A stretch of 64,000 nucleotides of DNA, taken from assembly GCA_030428355.1 (NCBI GenBank), contig JAUIBL010000015.1, positions 16,076 to 80,075 of the forward strand, read 5' to 3'. This stretch comes from Alphaproteobacteria bacterium (lineage in GTDB: Bacteria > Pseudomonadota > Alphaproteobacteria > Rhodobacterales > Rhodobacteraceae). Positions 1 through 7,890 of the stretch are shown here, piece by piece (the first letter of the stretch is position 1; the number at the start of each line of letters is the position of its first letter). A model generated the notes under the pieces. The model made no database searches. It worked only from the letters and a program-made list of their open reading frames with translations, and had not been told where the DNA came from. The position numbers and the translations under genes are program-made.

Positions 1-1
1 T

Positions 2-484
2 CTCGTCTGCGATGGTGGCGAATTCGGGCAATGGGCGCAGGCCAGCGTGTCGGCCCCGCGCCGGATCATCAACGGGGTGTCGGGGGCCATTGGGGGCGGC
101 ATCTGCTATGCGATGGCGGCCCGCGCAGCGGACCCGGAGGCGACGGTGGTGGCCCTCATGGGCGATGGCACGGCGGGGTTCCACCTGCCCGAGTTCGAGA
201 CGGCGGTGCGGGAAAACTTGCCCTTCGTTGCGGTGATCGGCAACGATCTGAGGTGGAACGCCGAGCACCAGATCCAGTTGCGCGAGTTCGGCAGCGACCG
301 GGTGCATGGCTGCGACCTGAGCGGCGCGCGCTATGACGAGGTGGTGACCGCGCTGGGCGGGTTCGGGGCCTATGTGACCGATCTGGCCGATCTGCCCGAG
401 GCCCTTCGCACGGCCCTCGCGTCGGGCAAACCCGCCTGCGTCAATGTCCTGATCGACGGGCTTCCCGCGCCGAAAGTGACCTGA
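2..484 (+). CDS. Thiamine-diphosphate-dependent enzyme, C-terminal part (acetolactate synthase-like), partial
   Basis: The gene enters from outside the window, so only about the last 160 residues are seen. The frame is open from the first base and ends at a TGA. It carries the C-terminal ThDP-binding domain: a GDG motif (LMGDGTAGFHLPEFETAV) followed about 25 residues later by an Asn (VIGNDLRWN), the pattern that binds Mg2+ and the diphosphate in the acetolactate synthase / benzoylformate decarboxylase / oxalyl-CoA decarboxylase superfamily. The N-terminal pyrimidine-binding domain, which would show the substrate, is missing. The next genes run the other way, and its stop is 1 bp from the end of the GST gene. 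Family assignment is solid; the specific reaction cannot be decided. Confidence 0.8.
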   Translation, partial: LVCDGGEFGQWAQASVSAPRRIINGVSGAIGGGICYAMAARAADPEATVVALMGDGTAGFHLPEFETAVRENLPFVAVIGNDLRWNAEHQIQLREFGSDRVHGCDLSGARYDEVVTALGGFGAYVTDLADLPEALRTALASGKPACVNVLIDGLPAPKVT

Positions 485-485
485 C

Positions 486-1103
486 CTAGATCCCGTGTAC
501 CGCCATCACCGCCAGAGTGGCCGGGCGGTGCAACATCGCGTCATGATGGGCGGCCAGCTTGGGATAGTCGGACAGGTCGACCCCCGCCTTGTCCATCCAG
601 CGCGGCATCAGGAACAGGTAGGCGTCGCAGAACGTGTAGCGGTCCCCCATCGCCCAAGGCCCCTTGAGATGATGGGTTTCAACAACCTTGGCGCAGTCGC
701 GCAGGTTGCTGGCGACCTTGGCCTTCATCGCCTCGTGTGCCTCAGCGCTGTCGGCCCAGCGGGCACCGCGCAGCAGGTGGGCGAAGGCCACATGCACCGT
801 CGCACAGAGATAGGCGCAGAGCGCGTCCGCCTCGGCGCGGTCGAACGGCGTGTCGGGCAGCATATGCGCCTGTGGATGGATCGCCGCTATATAGGTCAGG
901 ATCGCAGGGTTCTCGGTGATCACGCCATTCGGTGTCATCAGTGCGGGCACGCGCACCTTGGGGTTGATTTCGAGATAGGCGGGTTCGGTATGGGCCCCTT
1001 TGGCAATCGGCACCTCGTGCACGGCGTAGTCCGCGCCGACCTCTTCCAGAAGGATATGCGGGGCGAGGGCGGATGAGCCCTTTGCGTAGTAAAGTGAGAG
1101 CAC
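486..1103 (-). CDS. Glutathione S-transferase family protein
   Basis: This is a 205-residue protein, the usual length for a soluble cytosolic GST. The N-terminal thioredoxin-like domain starts MLSLYYAKGSSALAPHILLEE, with a Ser-rich segment where the glutathione-activating residue lies, followed by the cis-Pro region (NPKVRVPALM) and a TENPAIL segment contacting the gamma-glutamyl group. The C-terminal helical domain follows from about residue 85. The start is a GTG with a GGAGGAAA ribosome site just upstream. It is the last gene of a leftward LysR-tauE-GST unit, 26 bp after tauE. Substrate is unknown; the context suggests conjugation or detoxification of whatever the LysR protein senses. Confidence 0.85.
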   Translation of the reverse strand: MLSLYYAKGSSALAPHILLEEVGADYAVHEVPIAKGAHTEPAYLEINPKVRVPALMTPNGVITENPAILTYIAAIHPQAHMLPDTPFDRAEADALCAYLCATVHVAFAHLLRGARWADSAEAHEAMKAKVASNLRDCAKVVETHHLKGPWAMGDRYTFCDAYLFLMPRWMDKAGVDLSDYPKLAAHHDAMLHRPATLAVMAVHGI

Positions 1104-1129
1104 GGTGTTTCCTCCGGGTCAGGTATGGT

Positions 1130-1873
1130 TCAGGTCAGCGCGGGGATCAGGATGCCCAGCCCCAAGAGCAGGGACAGGCCGATCAGAAGCCGCCTGAAGA
1201 TGTTGTCCGAGATGCGCTTGAAAACCGCAATGCCGATCTGCGCGGCCACCAGCGATGTGGGCAGGGCGATCAGGAAGGCGGTCACGGTGGGTGTGTCATA
1301 CGCGCCGCGCCACCACAGCATGACGGTTGTGGTGAACAGCACGCTGACGTTGAAGGGCTGGAGCACCGCCCGGGTCTCTGCCTTGGGCCAGGGCCGCATC
1401 GACAACCAGATGACCACCAGCGCACCGGACAGGGACGCCATGCCACCCAGCACCCCGCCGATCAGACCGATCTGCGAATCCAGAACAGGCGTGCGGCGTT
1501 CGAACTTGGGCAGGTTGGCGCGAAAGCTGAAATACCCGCCATAGATCAGCAAAAGCGCACCGATGATCAGCTTGAGAGTGTCCGCGTCGATGAAGCTGAG
1601 AAGGGAGATGCCGACAGGCACCCCCAAGAGGCCGGGAATGATGAAGCGCAGCAGGCGCGGGACATTTCGGGTCATCGCCTCGCGTACGACCCACAAGCCC
1701 TGCACGCCCGTGGTCACCGACATCAGCGAGACAACCGCGACGGCGCTGATCGGCGGCAGTGCCGCCAGAAAGAACCCCAGAGCGAAAAGCGCTGTGCCCG
1801 TGCCGGCCAATCCGTTGATGAACCCCCCGGCAAACGCGCCAAGGCTGATGAAAAGAAGGGCTTCGAACGTCAC
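1130..1873 (-). CDS. TauE/SafE family sulfite/sulfonate exporter-like membrane protein
   Basis: The 247-residue integral membrane protein has two homologous halves rich in hydrophobic helices, the layout of the TauE/SafE (DUF81) family, which exports sulfite, sulfoacetate or related anions. The N-terminal half contains the typical Gly-rich stretch FAGGFINGLAGTGTALFALG. I chose the GTG start at 1873 because it overlaps the stop of the LysR gene by 4 bp (GTGA), which implies translational coupling; the open frame continues further upstream inside the regulator gene without protein-like sequence. Coupling to a LysR regulator and a GST is the only substrate clue. Sulfite or sulfonate export is a family-level inference. 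Confidence 0.85.
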   Translation of the reverse strand: MTFEALLFISLGAFAGGFINGLAGTGTALFALGFFLAALPPISAVAVVSLMSVTTGVQGLWVVREAMTRNVPRLLRFIIPGLLGVPVGISLLSFIDADTLKLIIGALLLIYGGYFSFRANLPKFERRTPVLDSQIGLIGGVLGGMASLSGALVVIWLSMRPWPKAETRAVLQPFNVSVLFTTTVMLWWRGAYDTPTVTAFLIALPTSLVAAQIGIAVFKRISDNIFRRLLIGLSLLLGLGILIPALT

Positions 1874-2775
1874 GGTGCGTCTGCCCCGGGCTGTGTTGGC
1901 GGGTTCTCCTGAACGGCACTCAATAGGGCGGCGTGGATCTCTTCGATGACACGCAGTTTCGGGTGTTCCTTGCGGTAGGCCAGCCCGAGGATACGTGTCG
2001 GCGGAGTGACCCCAAGCGGCAGGTGATTGAGCGGCACCGTATAGGCGCTTGTCACGCAAGGGCGGGGCACGATCGAGACACCGAGGTTGGCATGCACCAT
2101 GCTGGAAATGGCTTCGAGGTTTTCAAGCTCCATCGCTTCGCTCACCCGGATGCCGTTTTCCTGAAGCCATGTCTCGATCAGCGTGCCAACCACCGCGTCG
2201 CGGTTGAAGCGGATGAAGGGCTGCGTTTCGAGGATTCGCGCGGGGTCGGTTTCCGTAACTTCGGATCCGGTGATCAGGTGCAATGGCTCTTCCGCAATCT
2301 CCAGAAACTCAAGGCCGAGCGGCATCAGCACCGGCTTGGTCACGATGGCGACATCATAGGTGCCGCGATCCAGTCCTGACAGCAGCGTCGCCGTCAAGGC
2401 AGGAGTGATCCGCACCCGCAACTCTGGAAAACGCGCCCTCAGGATTGACATCGAGAGCGGTGCAAGCCCGATCAGCGTCGTCGGCACCGCGCCAAGCACG
2501 ACATCACCCGCCAGCCCGTCATCCCCCAATACCGACGGCACAAGGGTGTCGTAATCCAGAACCAGCTTGCGCGCCCGCGCGACAACGGCCCGTCCCAGCG
2601 GCGTCAGTTCAGGGGTGCGGTGGCTGCGATCGAAAAGCGGGATGCCCAGTTCGGTTTCCAGAGTGCGCATCTGCTGACTGACGGCGGCATGGGTGATGAA
2701 CACCGCATCCGCCGCGGCGCTGAAGGTTTTGTGGTCCGCCACAGCGACCAGTGTCTTGAGCAGTCTGATGGACAT
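1870..2775 (-). CDS. LysR family transcriptional regulator
   Basis: This 301-residue protein has the LysR layout: an N-terminal winged helix-turn-helix (residues 1-60, with TFSAAADAVFITHAAVSQQM as recognition region and LGIPLFDRS as wing), then a periplasmic-binding-like effector domain to the end. It is transcribed leftwards, translationally coupled to tauE, and divergent from tctC. The 129-bp gap to tctC holds a perfect T-N11-A dyad at 2800-2814. It could therefore control its own tauE-GST unit, the tct transporter, or both. The effector is unknown; a carboxylate or sulfonate carried by the Tct system is a reasonable guess. Confidence 0.9.
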   Translation of the reverse strand: MSIRLLKTLVAVADHKTFSAAADAVFITHAAVSQQMRTLETELGIPLFDRSHRTPELTPLGRAVVARARKLVLDYDTLVPSVLGDDGLAGDVVLGAVPTTLIGLAPLSMSILRARFPELRVRITPALTATLLSGLDRGTYDVAIVTKPVLMPLGLEFLEIAEEPLHLITGSEVTETDPARILETQPFIRFNRDAVVGTLIETWLQENGIRVSEAMELENLEAISSMVHANLGVSIVPRPCVTSAYTVPLNHLPLGVTPPTRILGLAYRKEHPKLRVIEEIHAALLSAVQENPPTQPGADAP

Positions 2776-2799
2776 TCCCGATTTTTCTGTTTGCTTTTC

Positions 2800-2814
2800 T
2801 TACAGAACTTGTAA
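2800..2814. promoter_or_regulatory. Candidate LysR operator (T-N11-A dyad)
   Basis: TTACA-GAACT-TGTAA is a perfect 5-bp inverted repeat with a 5-bp spacer. It lies in the divergent gap between the LysR gene (start 2775) and tctC (start 2905), 25 bp upstream of the regulator start. The T-N11-A pattern is the classic LysR-type binding core. A second, looser dyad, CTTA...TAAG, lies at 2841-2857. Function is inferred from position and symmetry. Confidence 0.5.
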
Positions 2815-2904
2815 TTTTTTATTTCTTCGTCAAAGCTCTACTTAAGGTTAACGTAAGTCAAGAGCCCGTAACAGGGTCAAAGATTCAATTGGGAGGAGGA
2901 AACT

Positions 2905-3882
2905 ATGAAACTGCGGACACTTGGTTCTGTATTGGCGCTCGGGGTGGGCCTGATTGCTGGCACGGCAATGGCCGAATACCCGGAACGCCCGATCAACATG
3001 ATCATCCCCTATGGCGCGGGTGGGGCGACGGATATTTCCGCACGCACCATCGCCGAGGCGCTGGGCACGGCGGCGGGCACGCCGCTCATCATGGCGAATG
3101 TCACGGGGGCAGGTGGTGCGACCGGGTCGGTTGCGGTGCAGAATGCCAATCCCGATGGCTACACGATGCTGTTTGCCCGCGTTGGCTCGCATTCGGTGAA
3201 CCCGGCGATGAAGGCCACCTTGCCCTACACGCTTGACGATTTCCGCTTTGTGACCGTGTACGAGATCAATCCGGTGGCCTGTGCCGTGAACCCGAACAGC
3301 GGCATCGAGTCGATGGACGACCTGATCGCCAAGGTTGCCGAAGGTGGCGTCACCTATAGTTCTTCCGGTGTCGGATCGCTGCTGCATCTGGCAGGTGCGA
3401 TGGTGCTCAAGGAATTCGGCGTCGAGAACCCGCTGACCGAAGCCACGCACATCCCCCTGCAGGGTGGGGGCGCTGCGGCAACGGCGGTTCTGAACGGCAC
3501 CGCGACCTTCATCTGCACCAACACCTCGGCGCTTGCGAACTTCGTGGCGAACGGTCAGCTCAAGGCGCTTATGGTGACAACAGCAGAGCCGGTGGTCGGG
3601 TTTGACGCACCAACCGCAAACGATCTGGGCAAGCCGCGTCTGAATGCGCTTGTCGGCTGGACCGGCATTGCCGGACCGGCAGGTCTGCCGGATGATGTGA
3701 GCGCCAAGTGGGGCGCGTGGATCACCGAGGCCGCACAGGACGCGAAATTCGCGGAGACCATGGCCTCTATGGGGTCGGTGATCGACGTGATGAGCCCGGA
3801 AGAGGCGATCGAGTTCATCAACAACCAGTACTCGGTCTTCCGTGCACTGGTGGACGAGTTGGGCATGCGGATCGAAGGCTGA
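2905..3882 (+). CDS. tctC: Tripartite tricarboxylate transporter substrate-binding protein (TctC family)
   Basis: This is the periplasmic ligand-binding protein of a TTT uptake system. The first 23 residues form a Sec signal peptide ending AGTAMA, and the mature protein opens YPERPINMIIPYGAGGATD, the hallmark TctC/Bug segment whose loop binds carboxylates. Total length is 325 residues, normal for the family. The ATG at 2905 follows a GGGAGGAGGAAA ribosome site. It heads a tctC-tctB-tctA operon, with an 82-bp gap containing a strong stem-loop before tctB. Bug proteins bind many carboxylated compounds, so the substrate is not predictable; the divergent LysR regulator probably responds to it. 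Confidence 0.92.
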   Translation: MKLRTLGSVLALGVGLIAGTAMAEYPERPINMIIPYGAGGATDISARTIAEALGTAAGTPLIMANVTGAGGATGSVAVQNANPDGYTMLFARVGSHSVNPAMKATLPYTLDDFRFVTVYEINPVACAVNPNSGIESMDDLIAKVAEGGVTYSSSGVGSLLHLAGAMVLKEFGVENPLTEATHIPLQGGGAAATAVLNGTATFICTNTSALANFVANGQLKALMVTTAEPVVGFDAPTANDLGKPRLNALVGWTGIAGPAGLPDDVSAKWGAWITEAAQDAKFAETMASMGSVIDVMSPEEAIEFINNQYSVFRALVDELGMRIEG

Positions 3883-3914
3883 GCCTGATCCTTCCGTCAC
3901 ATCCACCCAAGTCG

Positions 3915-3938
3915 CGCCGAGGCCGTCTGGCCTCGGCG
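3915..3938 (+). other. Intercistronic stem-loop between tctC and tctB
   Basis: CGCCGAGGCC, loop GTCT, GGCCTCGGCG forms a perfect 10-bp GC-rich stem. No T-run follows, so it is unlikely to be a full terminator. Placed just after the binding-protein gene, it more likely protects the upstream mRNA 3' end and lowers expression of tctBA relative to tctC, as known for binding-protein transporter operons. Confidence 0.6.
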
Positions 3939-3964
3939 TTGCCACCTGCGGAGCCCACCTGACC

Positions 3965-4462
3965 ATGTCCCAGAAATCCCTGCACCTGCGCCTTGGGATC
4001 GTTGCGTCCCTGTTCGCGCTGTTTCTCGTGCTCTATGCCATCCCCACTTTCGTGTTCGCGCCGTCCAATGTCGGCAACATCATCCTGTCACCGAAGTTCT
4101 GGCCCTACGTTCTGGCCGGTCTGACCGCGATCATCGGTGTGGCCCTGCTGTTCAACGCGCTTACGGCGGCAAGTGATGTGCCCTTCGAGGACGAGGAAAC
4201 CGTACATCCCGAAGGCTCTACCCCGTGGATGCGTCTGGGCGCACTGGCGGTCATCATGGTGCTGGTGATGTTCGGCCTGCCGCGACTGGGCATGGTCTGG
4301 ACCGCGATGCTGGCCTTTGCCGCCTGTGCCTTTCTGTTCCGCACGCGGCACCCCATCGCTGCGTTGGTCTGCGCCGTCATCGTGCCGCTTCTGCTTTACG
4401 CGTTTTTTGCGCATGTCGCCGGGGTTGCAATCCCGCAGGGCAACTTCGTGAGGCTGCCATGA
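3965..4462 (+). CDS. tctB: Tripartite tricarboxylate transporter small permease (TctB family)
   Basis: The 165-residue protein has four to five hydrophobic segments (for example LGIVASLFALFLVLYAIPTF at the N-terminus), matching the small membrane subunit of TTT transporters. I chose the ATG at 3965 because the membrane protein begins there (MSQKSLHLRLGIV) and the open frame upstream is not protein-like. Its TGA overlaps the tctA ATG by 4 bp (ATGA), so the two permease subunits are translationally coupled. TctB pairs with TctA in the inner membrane. Confidence 0.88.
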   Translation: MSQKSLHLRLGIVASLFALFLVLYAIPTFVFAPSNVGNIILSPKFWPYVLAGLTAIIGVALLFNALTAASDVPFEDEETVHPEGSTPWMRLGALAVIMVLVMFGLPRLGMVWTAMLAFAACAFLFRTRHPIAALVCAVIVPLLLYAFFAHVAGVAIPQGNFVRLP

Positions 4463-5949
4463 GCCTGATGGACAGTCTGGCCGCCGGGTTTTCCCTGGTC
4501 GGCAATTTCGAAGCGTTCTTCATGCTCTTCATCGGCCTTGTGGTCGGTGTTGTGGCCGGGGCCATTCCCGGCCTGTCGGCCACGATGGCGGTGGCGCTGA
4601 CGCTGCCCTTCACGTTTTCGATGACGCCGATCAACGCGATCCTTCTGCTGCTTGGGGTCTACAAGGGCGGCATATTCGGCGGGTCGATCCCGGCGATCCT
4701 GATCAAGACACCGGGCACGCCGGCCTCATCTGCCACGATCCTTGACGGGCATCCGATGGCCGAACGGGGCGAGGCGGGCAGGGCGCTGGGTATGGCGCTT
4801 TATGCGTCCTGTACGGCGGATGCGGTGTCGAACCTTGCGCTCATTCTCTTCGCCGGATGGTTGGCGTCCTTTGCGCTGAACTTCGGGCCCCCCGAATTCT
4901 TTGCGCTGATCCTGTTTTCGCTCACCATCATTGCCGGTGTATCGGGCGAAAGCCTGCTGCGCGGGGCCTTGTCGGCCTTGGCCGGATTGCTGCTGGCGAC
5001 CATCGGTCTTGATCTGGTCTACGGCACCAACCGCTTCACCTTTGGTGATCCAAATATGATGGGTGGCCTCAACTTCATCGCCGTTCTCATCGGCCTTTTC
5101 GCGATCCCCGAGATCATTGCGATGGCGTGGAACCCCGTCGCGCATCTGGGCCGCACGCGGGCTTTGGGCAAGTCGCGCTGTAGCTTTGCGGACTATGCCA
5201 AGAGCTTCAAAAGCATCATCCGGGGCAGCATGATCGGTGTATTCCTCGGCTCCATTCCGGGTATCGGCGCTGCGCCTTCGGCGTTCCTCAGCTATTCCGA
5301 AGCGCGGCGCACCTCAAAGAACAAGGCGAATTTCGGCAAGGGCGAGATCGAAGGCGTGGCCGCGTCAGAGGCGGGCAACAATGGTGTGGCGGGCGCAACC
5401 CTGATCCCGCTTCTCGCGCTGGGTGTGCCGGGCGACGTGATCACCGCGATCATCATCGGGGCCTTCATGGTGCATGGGCTTCAGCCGGGGCCGATGATGT
5501 TCGTCCTGAATGTCGACATCATCTATGGTCTCTTCATCGGCCTCATCGTCAGTTCGGTGTTCCTGCTGGTGGTGGGATCGGTTGCCATTCGGGGCTTCAA
5601 ATTCGTCGCGGACGGGCCCAAGCGCATCCTGATGCCGGGTGTTCTGGTGCTCTGCATCTACGGGGTGTTTGCCGTGAACAACAACATCTTCGATGTGGGT
5701 GTGATGTTCGTCATGGGCTGGGTCGGCTACATCATGATGCGCAACCGCATCCCCGCCGCACCGTTCCTGATCGCCTTCATCCTTGGCCCGCTGCTCGAAG
5801 ACAATTTCCGTCAGTCAATGCTGATGTCCGGCAGCGACCCGAGCATCCTGTTCCGGGGTCCGATCACGTGGTTCTTCTGGGTGCTGACAGCGATCACGGT
5901 CTTCGCGATCACCCGCAGCACCCTGCGCAAGCGGGTGCCGCTCAGTTGA
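4459..5949 (+). CDS. tctA: Tripartite tricarboxylate transporter large permease (TctA family)
   Basis: The 496-residue integral membrane protein is the large transport subunit of the TTT system. It carries the two family repeats: GAIPGLSATMAVALTLPFTF near residue 30, and a second Gly/Pro-rich loop, GSIPGIGAAPSAFLSY, near the middle, followed by SEAGNNGVAGATLIPLLALG. The ATG overlaps the tctB stop. Its last 8 bp overlap, tail to tail, the end of the exonuclease gene on the other strand. Transport is expected to be driven by an ion gradient, as for other TctA proteins. Confidence 0.93.
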   Translation: MSLMDSLAAGFSLVGNFEAFFMLFIGLVVGVVAGAIPGLSATMAVALTLPFTFSMTPINAILLLLGVYKGGIFGGSIPAILIKTPGTPASSATILDGHPMAERGEAGRALGMALYASCTADAVSNLALILFAGWLASFALNFGPPEFFALILFSLTIIAGVSGESLLRGALSALAGLLLATIGLDLVYGTNRFTFGDPNMMGGLNFIAVLIGLFAIPEIIAMAWNPVAHLGRTRALGKSRCSFADYAKSFKSIIRGSMIGVFLGSIPGIGAAPSAFLSYSEARRTSKNKANFGKGEIEGVAASEAGNNGVAGATLIPLLALGVPGDVITAIIIGAFMVHGLQPGPMMFVLNVDIIYGLFIGLIVSSVFLLVVGSVAIRGFKFVADGPKRILMPGVLVLCIYGVFAVNNNIFDVGVMFVMGWVGYIMMRNRIPAAPFLIAFILGPLLEDNFRQSMLMSGSDPSILFRGPITWFFWVLTAITVFAITRSTLRKRVPLS

Positions 5950-7360
5950 GATCTTCGAGGAGGCGGCCGTGGCGGCGCGTCTCCTCGATCACCTGACCAA
6001 AGGTCGTCAGGCCGCGCGCTTCGAGCATCGGCAGCATCTTCACCAAAACCTCGGCCGTTGCCCGTGCATCGCCCAAGGCCGTGTGCCGCAGTTCGGTCGG
6101 GATGGTGATGCTCAACCGATCGCAAAGCGCATCCAGCGTGTGCGTTTCGCTGGCCCCGAACAGCACAGCCGACAGAAGCACCGTGTCGAGGATCGGGTGA
6201 TCCCAGCTCACGCCTGACTCTTTGGCCTGTCGATGCAGGAATGCCATGTCGAAGGGCGCGTTGTGCGCAACGATCACCGCGTCGCGGGAAAAGTCGTGGA
6301 ACCGTTTTGACACAGCGCGGATGTCCGGCTGCCCGCGCACCATCGCATCCGTCACCTTGTGGACCTTGGTCGAAGCAGGCGGGATCGGGCGGCCGGGATC
6401 GACCAGTTGGTTGATCGTCTCGCCCTCGATGATCCGCCCGTTCAGCACCCGCACGGCACCCAGTTGCACCACATCGTCCTTATGCGGCAAAAGTCCCGTG
6501 GTTTCCGTGTCGAACACGGAAAAACACAAGGATCGCAGCGGACGGTCGAGAATATCCATCTCGGCGGCCCCGCGACGCTGGTCCAGCAGATCGAAATCAT
6601 AGACCAGCGGGCGCGACGCATCCGGCGCGATGTCGAGCGTCTGGCTGTCGATCACCATCAGGTAACCGCCCCCCTCCATCGGCTTTAGCTTGGTGTCAAA
6701 GCTTTGACTGCCATCCGGGGATTGCGCGGTGAAGGCCACGTCCTTGCCGGTGCGGCCCAGTTGGGCCACAGCCGCGCCAAGAGTCTTGCTGTCAAAATAG
6801 TCGGTGATCTGGGCATTCAGGCGCGGCACGCCCAATTGCGCGAGCACCTCGGCGGCCTGTCCGTCATAAAGTACGATCTGGCCCGTCGGGCTGACAAGGA
6901 TCGTGGCCACCGGGATCTCTGTCAGAAGTGCGGTCAGCCGGGCTTTCTCGGCGGTCAGTCGCGCGGTTTCCTGCGCGATGGCTTGCGCCGTGGTCAGGGC
7001 GGTTTCGTTGAGCTGCTTTGTCACCGCCGACGCCGCCGGGGCCAGATCACCAAGATAGCGGGCGGCGGTCATGTCGACTTCGCCGTCCACACCCGCATGC
7101 GCCCGTGTCCGCATCTGCGAGGCTAGCCGTTCGATCGGCTTGGCGACGTTCTCGTCGAAGAGCAACCAGATGGCGACGGTCAGACCGAGGATCAGGAAGG
7201 CAGCCAGGATCGCCGCAAAGGTAAAGCCATTGGCCACCGTTGTGTCGAGCGCCCGGCCATATCCAAACCACAAAGCCACCCCGACCGACGCAAGGCCACC
7301 AAGACCAAGAAGGCAGAAAAACAGAAAGATGCGCAGGCGAAGGCTCAGTTTGGCAAGCAT
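5942..7360 (-). CDS. Membrane-anchored HAMP/PAS-type sensor with DEDDh 3'-5' exonuclease domain (DnaQ-like)
   Basis: The 472-residue protein has two N-terminal membrane helices, a HAMP-like and coiled-coil segment (VAKPIERLASQMRTRA...), a PAS-like domain (ILVSPTGQIVLYDGQ) and a C-terminal DnaQ-family exonuclease. All five DEDDh residues are visible: Asp284 and Glu286 (FDTETTG), Asp371 (HNAPFD), His426 and Asp431 (HTALGD). I preferred the ATG at 7360, which follows a GGGGGTG ribosome site and lies 4 bp after the upstream stop; a start at 7378 is possible. It is the last gene of the acs-symporter module. Similar exonucleases accompany this symporter family elsewhere, but why a sensory membrane protein carries a nuclease is not known. 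Confidence 0.85.
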   Translation of the reverse strand: MLAKLSLRLRIFLFFCLLGLGGLASVGVALWFGYGRALDTTVANGFTFAAILAAFLILGLTVAIWLLFDENVAKPIERLASQMRTRAHAGVDGEVDMTAARYLGDLAPAASAVTKQLNETALTTAQAIAQETARLTAEKARLTALLTEIPVATILVSPTGQIVLYDGQAAEVLAQLGVPRLNAQITDYFDSKTLGAAVAQLGRTGKDVAFTAQSPDGSQSFDTKLKPMEGGGYLMVIDSQTLDIAPDASRPLVYDFDLLDQRRGAAEMDILDRPLRSLCFSVFDTETTGLLPHKDDVVQLGAVRVLNGRIIEGETINQLVDPGRPIPPASTKVHKVTDAMVRGQPDIRAVSKRFHDFSRDAVIVAHNAPFDMAFLHRQAKESGVSWDHPILDTVLLSAVLFGASETHTLDALCDRLSITIPTELRHTALGDARATAEVLVKMLPMLEARGLTTFGQVIEETRRHGRLLEDLN

Positions 7361-7364
7361 CACA

Positions 7365-7865
7365 TCACCCCCTGTCACACACGCCGTTCACGATGGGATC
7401 ATCGTCCCCCGCATCCCGCCAGACCGGATCGCCGCCATCGCCAAGGGCCGGGTCGGCGCGTTGTGCGGTGTCGCAATTCACCATGAGTTCAACCGATTGC
7501 ACCGCGCCCCAGCGCCGGAAGAAATAGACATCCACCATATGCAGCGCGGTGTTTTCACTGTTGGTGCGGATGTTGCCGGTATCCAGCGCCATAAACCGTT
7601 CGGTATAAGGCACGATATAGGTCCAGGGGCGATAGAAGGCCGTGTTCTCGACCGTTTCGACCACCTGCAAACCATCGGGCAAGGCACCCGAGGTGCGGGA
7701 ATACCAGCTATATTCGCTACTGATGGTCGTGCCCAGCATCGCCGCGCCGGCGGCCACCGGGACCAGCCATTTGGGCACGCGCCCCCCGGCCATTCGTGCG
7801 ATCAGCATCATGACACCCGCGCCCGCAATGCCCGCGATGATCACCGCGATCAGTTCCAGAAACAT
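7365..7865 (-). CDS. Conserved hypothetical membrane protein of the acs/symporter module
   Basis: The 166-residue protein has two N-terminal hydrophobic helices (LIAVIIAGIAGAGVMMLIA, then WLVPVAAGAAMLGTTIS) and a soluble C-terminal half rich in aromatic and acidic residues (for example SSEYSWYSRTSG). No catalytic motif is recognised. The ATG at 7865 is preceded by GGGAGGA at ideal spacing. The gene lies between the DUF294 gene and the exonuclease gene, 25 bp and 4 bp away, so it is co-transcribed with them. I do not recognise a function; a membrane partner of the sensor-exonuclease or symporter is possible. Confidence 0.7.
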   Translation of the reverse strand: MFLELIAVIIAGIAGAGVMMLIARMAGGRVPKWLVPVAAGAAMLGTTISSEYSWYSRTSGALPDGLQVVETVENTAFYRPWTYIVPYTERFMALDTGNIRTNSENTALHMVDVYFFRRWGAVQSVELMVNCDTAQRADPALGDGGDPVWRDAGDDDPIVNGVCDRG

Positions 7866-7890
7866 CAATCGTCCTCCCAAACGATACGTG

